Source of the DNA: Bin55 sp964572845
Lineage (GTDB): Bacteria; Pseudomonadota; Gammaproteobacteria; Pseudomonadales; Azotimanducaceae
NCBI GenBank assembly: GCA_964572845.1
Contig: CAZNFX010000009.1
Coordinates: 1 to 64,000, forward strand
Reading direction: 5' to 3'
Length of the DNA stretch: 64,000 nt
Part shown: positions 62,813 through 64,000 of the stretch, one piece after another
How the letters are laid out: each line of letters begins with the position of its first letter
Position numbering within the stretch: the stretch's first letter is position 1
Position numbers and translations under genes: made by a program
The notes under the pieces: model-generated
The model's input: only the letters and a program-made list of their open reading frames with translations
Told to the model about the DNA's origin: nothing
The model's database searches: none

Positions 62813-63695
62813 CGCTAACTTTCGATAGTTGTTCCAAAGATTTGCTCCCTACCCATGCACGGGCGAAATGATTAGCTGTGCGGCCACTGCGCACACCCCT
62901 CTTCAGAGCCCATCGCAATGCATTAGTTCGAACTTCGTCGTCAAACGAACATGCAAACTCGCATTCCTCTGAGTAGTGTGTGATCCAGTGCTCAACTACA
63001 CGCAAGTACTGGTCTTGATCAAAGGGGTGAAATGCAAGCCAAAGTCCAAATCTATCTGAAAGAGAAATTTTTTCTTCTACCGATTCGCTGGCGTGTAGCT
63101 CTTGCAATTCTTGGTTTTCTTGTGCAAGCTCAGTAATTAAGTGCCGTCTATTGGACGTAATGTAGATCAAGACGTTCTCTACAGTGGCAAAAATTGTGCC
63201 CTCAAGCGAACTCTTGAGCTCTTTGTAACCAGTATCTGTTGCATCAAAGGAGAGGTCGTCGCACACCACAACAAAGCGATATGGCTCATTTTGCAACTGT
63301 TCGGCGAGTATGGTTATGTCAGAGAGCGACCGTTTATCCACTTCGACAAGCCGCAATCCACGCTCAGCAAACGAGTTCAGCAATGCGTGAATCAAAGACG
63401 ACTTTCCAGTGCCTCGAGCACCCCACAGAAGGACATTGTTCGCTGGAAGTCCAGCACAGAATTGCGTAGTGTTTTGGATCAACGCCGCTTTCTGACGATC
63501 TACCTCTAGGAGATCTTCAAGCCGAATGGTATCGAGATTTCCTATCGCGTGAAAGTTGCTACTGCCATATTGGCTACTCCATGTAGCAGCGTGGGTTGCT
63601 GACCAATCTACTGGTGCTGTCGCAGGCAACATGCCCTGCAATCTCATAAGTAGCTTGTCTACCCTTTCGAGAATCTGTACAACGCGCTCATTCAT
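62802..63695 (-). CDS. DUF815 AAA-type ATPase
   Basis: A 297-residue P-loop ATPase of the DUF815/COG2607 family. Walker A is GARGTGKSS (about residues 92-100) preceded by NNVLLW, Walker B is VVVCDDLSF (about 147-155), and ITSNRRHLI gives the sensor-1 region. The C-terminus has arginines of the sensor-2 type (RSGRTANHFARAW). The family is widespread and of unknown role, though structurally close to DnaA/Cdc6-like loaders. The start ATG is at 63695. It overlaps the DUF481 gene and is divergent from the putP-like gene. Confidence 0.9.
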   Translation of the reverse strand: MNERVVQILERVDKLLMRLQGMLPATAPVDWSATHAATWSSQYGSSNFHAIGNLDTIRLEDLLEVDRQKAALIQNTTQFCAGLPANNVLLWGARGTGKSSLIHALLNSFAERGLRLVEVDKRSLSDITILAEQLQNEPYRFVVVCDDLSFDATDTGYKELKSSLEGTIFATVENVLIYITSNRRHLITELAQENQELQELHASESVEEKISLSDRFGLWLAFHPFDQDQYLRVVEHWITHYSEECEFACSFDDEVRTNALRWALKRGVRSGRTANHFARAWVGSKSLEQLSKVSDGE

Positions 63696-63808
63696 AGGAG
63701 CGCTATTCTACGCAGAGAAACCGACTACCACGCAATCCCATGGCGAATGGCGTTACTACGGGATTGCAACTAGAATTCCTACATCAAATACCTCCTTAGG
63801 ATTGATCA

Positions 63809-64000
63809 ATGCTTGAATTGCTTCCCACATTCATTGGATATCTCATCGTCCTCGTAGCCATAGCGGTCTACGCGGGCTTCAGGACATCCAACATGCAAGA
63901 CTATTCCATAGGAGGCCGTTCGCTGTCGAGCTCAGTGACAGCACTTTCAGCAGGTGCAAGTGATATGTCCGGTTGGCTGCTTTTGGGATTGCCGGGCGCA
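63809..64000 (+). CDS. putP: Sodium/proline symporter PutP, N-terminal fragment
   Basis: The first 64 codons of a sodium:solute symporter. TM1 begins LLPTFIGYLIVLVAIAVYAGF; then SNMQDYSIGGRSLSSSVTALSAGASDMSGWLLLGLPGA, the region that in PutP binds sodium and proline (Asp and Trp conserved). The closeness to PutP is strong, though other SSS carriers share part of this stretch. The ATG is preceded by TTAGGA seven bases upstream. The gene is cut by the window edge; the rest is not seen. Confidence 0.9.
   Translation, partial: MLELLPTFIGYLIVLVAIAVYAGFRTSNMQDYSIGGRSLSSSVTALSAGASDMSGWLLLGLPGA

Overview
The window looks like chromosomal DNA of a gammaproteobacterium, probably an uncultured free-living (perhaps marine) one. 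The reasons are a proteobacterial type II secretion operon in the order E-F-G-H-I-J-K-L-M, a PutP-type symporter start, DUF481 and DUF815 genes, a HipBA module, and many large exported proteins with FG-GAP, ASPIC/UnbV, TPR and multiheme cytochrome domains. G+C is near one half by eye. The taxonomic placement is inference; no rRNA is present. One tRNA (Glu, anticodon TTC) was found. No CRISPR array and no intact insertion sequence were seen.

0-9 kb: a YjbR-like gene with a damaged or unusual start, a phytanoyl-CoA dioxygenase (PhyH) homologue, and a complete electron-transfer flavoprotein set (ETF-ubiquinone oxidoreductase divergent from etfB-etfA). A decayed stretch follows with a probable IS5-type transposase remnant, then a HEPN/MNT toxin-antitoxin pair and pyrB. 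9-17 kb: gspE to gspM, tightly packed with overlapping start and stop codons; gspC and gspD are not here. 16.8-23.2 kb: a second PhyH protein, a lipoprotein made almost entirely of MORN-like repeats, an ABC exporter and an ATP-grasp ligase.

23.4-36.8 kb is the most unusual part. It holds two paralogous membrane-anchored helical-repeat proteins and two paralogous exported TlpA-like proteins, one with an intact CxxC and one without. It also holds a thioredoxin-ankyrin gene split by a -1 frameshift at an A-rich site, a VOC protein, a NYN-domain protein with a zinc ribbon, and a HipBA module whose hipA carries both a nonsense codon and a frameshift. The recurrence of the same two families suggests an envelope system built by duplication; its function is not known.

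37-56 kb: an FAD-dependent oxidoreductase, an SMP-30 type lactonase, an MFS transporter, a heterodimeric ABC exporter, and an FG-GAP/UnbV protein translationally coupled to a membrane-bound pentaheme cytochrome with TPRs. Next come an S9 peptidase whose catalytic serine position appears to be histidine, and a three-gene ABC-2 transporter. 56-64 kb: agmatinase, an EF-hand protein, a giant TPR/FG-GAP lipoprotein, tRNA-Glu, DUF481 and DUF815 genes, and the first 64 codons of a sodium/proline symporter that runs off the window.
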